A stretch of DNA of 8,857 nucleotides from Proteobacteria bacterium UBA652. GTDB taxonomy: Bacteria > Pseudomonadota > Gammaproteobacteria > Nitrosococcales > Methylophagaceae. The translations under genes were made by a program, and so were the position numbers. Below the pieces are notes generated by a model. The model was not told the DNA's origin and made no database searches. It saw only the letters and a program-made list of their open reading frames with translations. Each line of letters begins with the position of its first letter. The first letter of the stretch is position 1. The DNA lies in NCBI GenBank assembly GCA_002299915.1, contig DBOG01000008.1, positions 1-8,857 on the forward strand, written 5' to 3'. Of this stretch, positions 7,055 to 8,857 are shown in pieces.

Positions 7055-8344
7055 TTATTTTCTAAATGGTGACCAAGCTGGCTCACGCACTGCTTGTCCC
7101 TGACCACCAAATCGACGATGAATTTGCCCATCGACAGATACGGTTGCTAACACGCCTCTCCCCTGTTCCTCGGTAGCATACAGGATTATTTGACCATTTG
7201 GGGCAAAACTCGGGGCTTCATCTCGCCCAGAATCGGTCAATACCTGCACGCTGCCTGTTTCTAGATCTTGTACGGCAACAGAAAAACCGCCTCCACCACC
7301 TTGAATCATTGCCATTTTTGTGCCATCTGGCGATAAACTTGGAGAGGCATTATAGCCCCCTTCAAAGCTGATCCGTGCGGCGCGCCCACCCTCGGCAGAA
7401 ATACGATAAATTTGTGGTTTGCCGCCACGATCAGAGGTGAATATTAATTCTTGCCCACTCGGCATCCATACGGGTTCTGTATCTATCGCACGTGGGTTAT
7501 GGGTGATCCGTGCCAGTTTCCCCGTTGATAAGGTCAACACATAGATTTCTGGATTACCTGCCTTCGATAAAGACATCGCCAATTTTGAGCCATCTGGCGA
7601 CCAACTCGGCGCGCTATTAATGCCGTTAAACGCGGCAACAGATTGCCGCTGCCCTGTCCGCATTTCTTGGACATAGACCTCGGGACGGCGGCTTTCAAAA
7701 GATACATAGGCCAAACGCTCACCATCTGGCGACCAGCTCGGCGACAGGATTGGCTGTTTAGATTGCAAAATAACCCGTGGATTTTCACCATCAGCATCGG
7801 CAACCTGCAAGGCATATTGCTTATCTGTACTGCTGCCGCTAACGGAGACAAAGGCTAAGCGGGTTGAAAAAACACCCTGCTCTCCCGTTAAGGCTTCGTA
7901 AACTAAATCAGAAATCTGGTGTGCTAATCGGCGTAAGCCAGACTCTGGCACTTTATATCGTTTGCCAACCAATTGTTCTGCTTTATACACATCAAACAAT
8001 TGGAACTGCACTTCGTAATAACCCGGATCGGCTGGTGTGACCTTGCCAATCAACAAACCCTCCGACCGCAATAATCGCCAATCCTTAAAATTCACATCCG
8101 CTTTTTCATAGGGGTGTGCAATCAAATCTTGGTCCGCCAAGGGGATAAACCGACCGCTAGTTTCTAAATCATTTCTAACGATGCTGGAAATATCTTCCGG
8201 GGCGGCACTGCTGCCATTAAAAGGCACCACGGCAATCGGTAATGCCGATGCGGTGCCGCCGGTAATATCAATCACCAGTTCTGCCTGTGCCTGCCATGGC
8301 AGTATTACCAGTAGTAATACCAAACTACGCCATTGTTTTATCAT
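7055..8344 (-). CDS. tolB: Tol-Pal system protein TolB
   Basis: TolB is a periplasmic protein that binds Pal through its propeller and TolA through its flexible N terminus. The start chosen here (8344) gives 429 residues, matching the family length, and a signal peptide of 21 residues ending QAQA before ELVIDITGG, the usual mature N terminus. The N-terminal domain covers about 22-160. The beta-propeller follows, with blade motifs SWSPDG at 203 and 247, WMPSG at 293, SLSPDG at 336, SFAPNG at 379 and AWSPF at 423, spaced 43-46 residues apart. Two blades remain almost identical in DNA: a 22-base stretch at 7590-7611 recurs at 7722-7743 with one difference. The frame is open up to an ATG at 8488, but that start would overlap tolA by 128 bases and bury the signal peptide. 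tolB follows tolA by 16 bp. Confidence 0.97.
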   Translation of the reverse strand: MIKQWRSLVLLLVILPWQAQAELVIDITGGTASALPIAVVPFNGSSAAPEDISSIVRNDLETSGRFIPLADQDLIAHPYEKADVNFKDWRLLRSEGLLIGKVTPADPGYYEVQFQLFDVYKAEQLVGKRYKVPESGLRRLAHQISDLVYEALTGEQGVFSTRLAFVSVSGSSTDKQYALQVADADGENPRVILQSKQPILSPSWSPDGERLAYVSFESRRPEVYVQEMRTGQRQSVAAFNGINSAPSWSPDGSKLAMSLSKAGNPEIYVLTLSTGKLARITHNPRAIDTEPVWMPSGQELIFTSDRGGKPQIYRISAEGGRAARISFEGGYNASPSLSPDGTKMAMIQGGGGGFSVAVQDLETGSVQVLTDSGRDEAPSFAPNGQIILYATEEQGRGVLATVSVDGQIHRRFGGQGQAVREPAWSPFRK

Positions 8345-8352
8345 CTCGTCGA

Positions 8353-8357
8353 CCTCT
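8353..8357 (-). promoter_or_regulatory. Ribosome binding site that fixes the tolB start
   Basis: AGAGG on the minus strand, 8 bases before the ATG at 8344 and within the 16-base tolA-tolB gap. With the signal peptide it settles the start at 8344 rather than at the in-frame ATG at 8488. Confidence 0.7.
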
Positions 8358-8360
8358 TTT

Positions 8361-8857
8361 TTATTGTGGTTTAAAGTTAAACGTAAAATCTCTAAATTTT
8401 GCTGCTGCTTTTGGATCCGCTGGCAATGGGAAGGGCGCTGCTTTATGCACTGCCGCCACCGCTGATCGATCAAAAACGGCATTACCACTCCCCTTCACTA
8501 CCGTTGCCTGCTTCACCTCGCCATTGGATAAAATCGAGACTTTTAGTGTGCAGACCAAGCCCGTGTCCACATTTGAAGGACGGTTCCAATAACGTTTCAC
8601 ACGTTGCTGAATGCGAGCGCTATACGTTGCCACATCACTTTGAATACGGGCATTTTCTGCTGCCTGTTGTTCCGCTGCCAGCCCTTCTTGCATCATGCGT
8701 TCTGCCAGAGCCTTCTCAGATGCCGCAATCGCTTTTTGCCGTTCTGCTTCTGCTTGGCGTTTTTTTGTTTCCGCTGCTTTGCGGGCTATTTCCGCTTGGC
8801 GCTGCTTTTCTTCTGCTACTTTACGAGCAGCTTCAGCTTGTTGCTGCTTTTCCTCTT
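8361..8857 (-). CDS. tolA: Tol-Pal system protein TolA, C-terminal part (5' end outside the window)
   Basis: TolA is an inner-membrane protein whose long helix crosses the periplasm to reach TolB, Pal and CpoB. The frame is open from the stop at 8361 to the right edge, so the N-terminal anchor and most of domain II are missing. The first roughly 55 visible residues are an Ala/Glu/Lys/Gln/Arg-rich helix with repeats such as EEKQQQAEAARK and AEIARKAAETKK, typical of domain II. From about VATYSARIQQRVKRYW onward comes the globular domain III, with GLVCTLKVSILSNGEV, GNAVFDRSAVAAV and the ending FRDFTFNFKPQ. Only one cysteine is visible in domain III, so the disulphide known in E. coli TolA cannot form within it. 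An ATG at 8696 is internal and not the start. Confidence 0.95.
   Translation of the reverse strand, partial: EEKQQQAEAARKVAEEKQRQAEIARKAAETKKRQAEAERQKAIAASEKALAERMMQEGLAAEQQAAENARIQSDVATYSARIQQRVKRYWNRPSNVDTGLVCTLKVSILSNGEVKQATVVKGSGNAVFDRSAVAAVHKAAPFPLPADPKAAAKFRDFTFNFKPQ

Noticed and set aside
7534..7851. Minus-strand open frame of 105 codons within tolB
   Set aside because: It is an out-of-frame shadow of the TolB propeller, whose frame carries the repeated SPDG motifs.
8181..8592. Plus-strand open frames of 94 and 101 codons opposite the tolA-tolB junction
   Set aside because: They are antisense to two conserved genes and show no domain or ribosome binding site of note.

Overview
The window reads as a piece of a gammaproteobacterial chromosome. 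Every gene I can support lies on the minus strand, so the biological order runs from the right edge to the left. The right half is the conserved envelope cluster tolA (3' part) - tolB - pal - cpoB, followed directly by the 7-deazaguanine genes queE and queC. This tolB-pal-cpoB-queE-queC order is known from Pseudomonas and many other gammaproteobacteria. The genus cannot be named from the sequence alone.

Region by region: 8857-8361 is the C-terminal part of TolA (helical domain II and globular domain III). 8344-7055 is TolB, 7030-6455 is Pal, 6455-5670 is CpoB, 5643-4996 is QueE and 4999-4322 is QueC. Gaps are 26 bp or less, and pal/cpoB and queE/queC overlap by 1 and 4 bp, so this looks like one cotranscribed run. 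Tol-Pal links the inner membrane to outer-membrane Pal and peptidoglycan during cell constriction, and CpoB coordinates this with peptidoglycan synthesis. QueE and QueC make preQ0, the precursor of queuosine.

Left of queC the character changes. A promoter with a perfect TTGACA -35 box precedes a small secreted protein of unknown function (4237-3992, 81 aa, Gln/Asp-rich). A very long RHS/YD-repeat gene follows; it starts at 3888 and runs open for 1296 codons off the left edge. I translated that frame codon by codon and found no stop. The protein has a Sec-type signal peptide, an RHS-type N-terminal region and many YD repeats.

The most notable feature is a complete two-repeat dockerin-like calcium-binding module (residues about 1211-1263). 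It sits between two motifs that are normally close together in the RHS core: YIYLGSQLIA and LTYYHNDATGSP. The C-terminal tip of the protein, where RHS proteins carry their variable domain, lies beyond the window.
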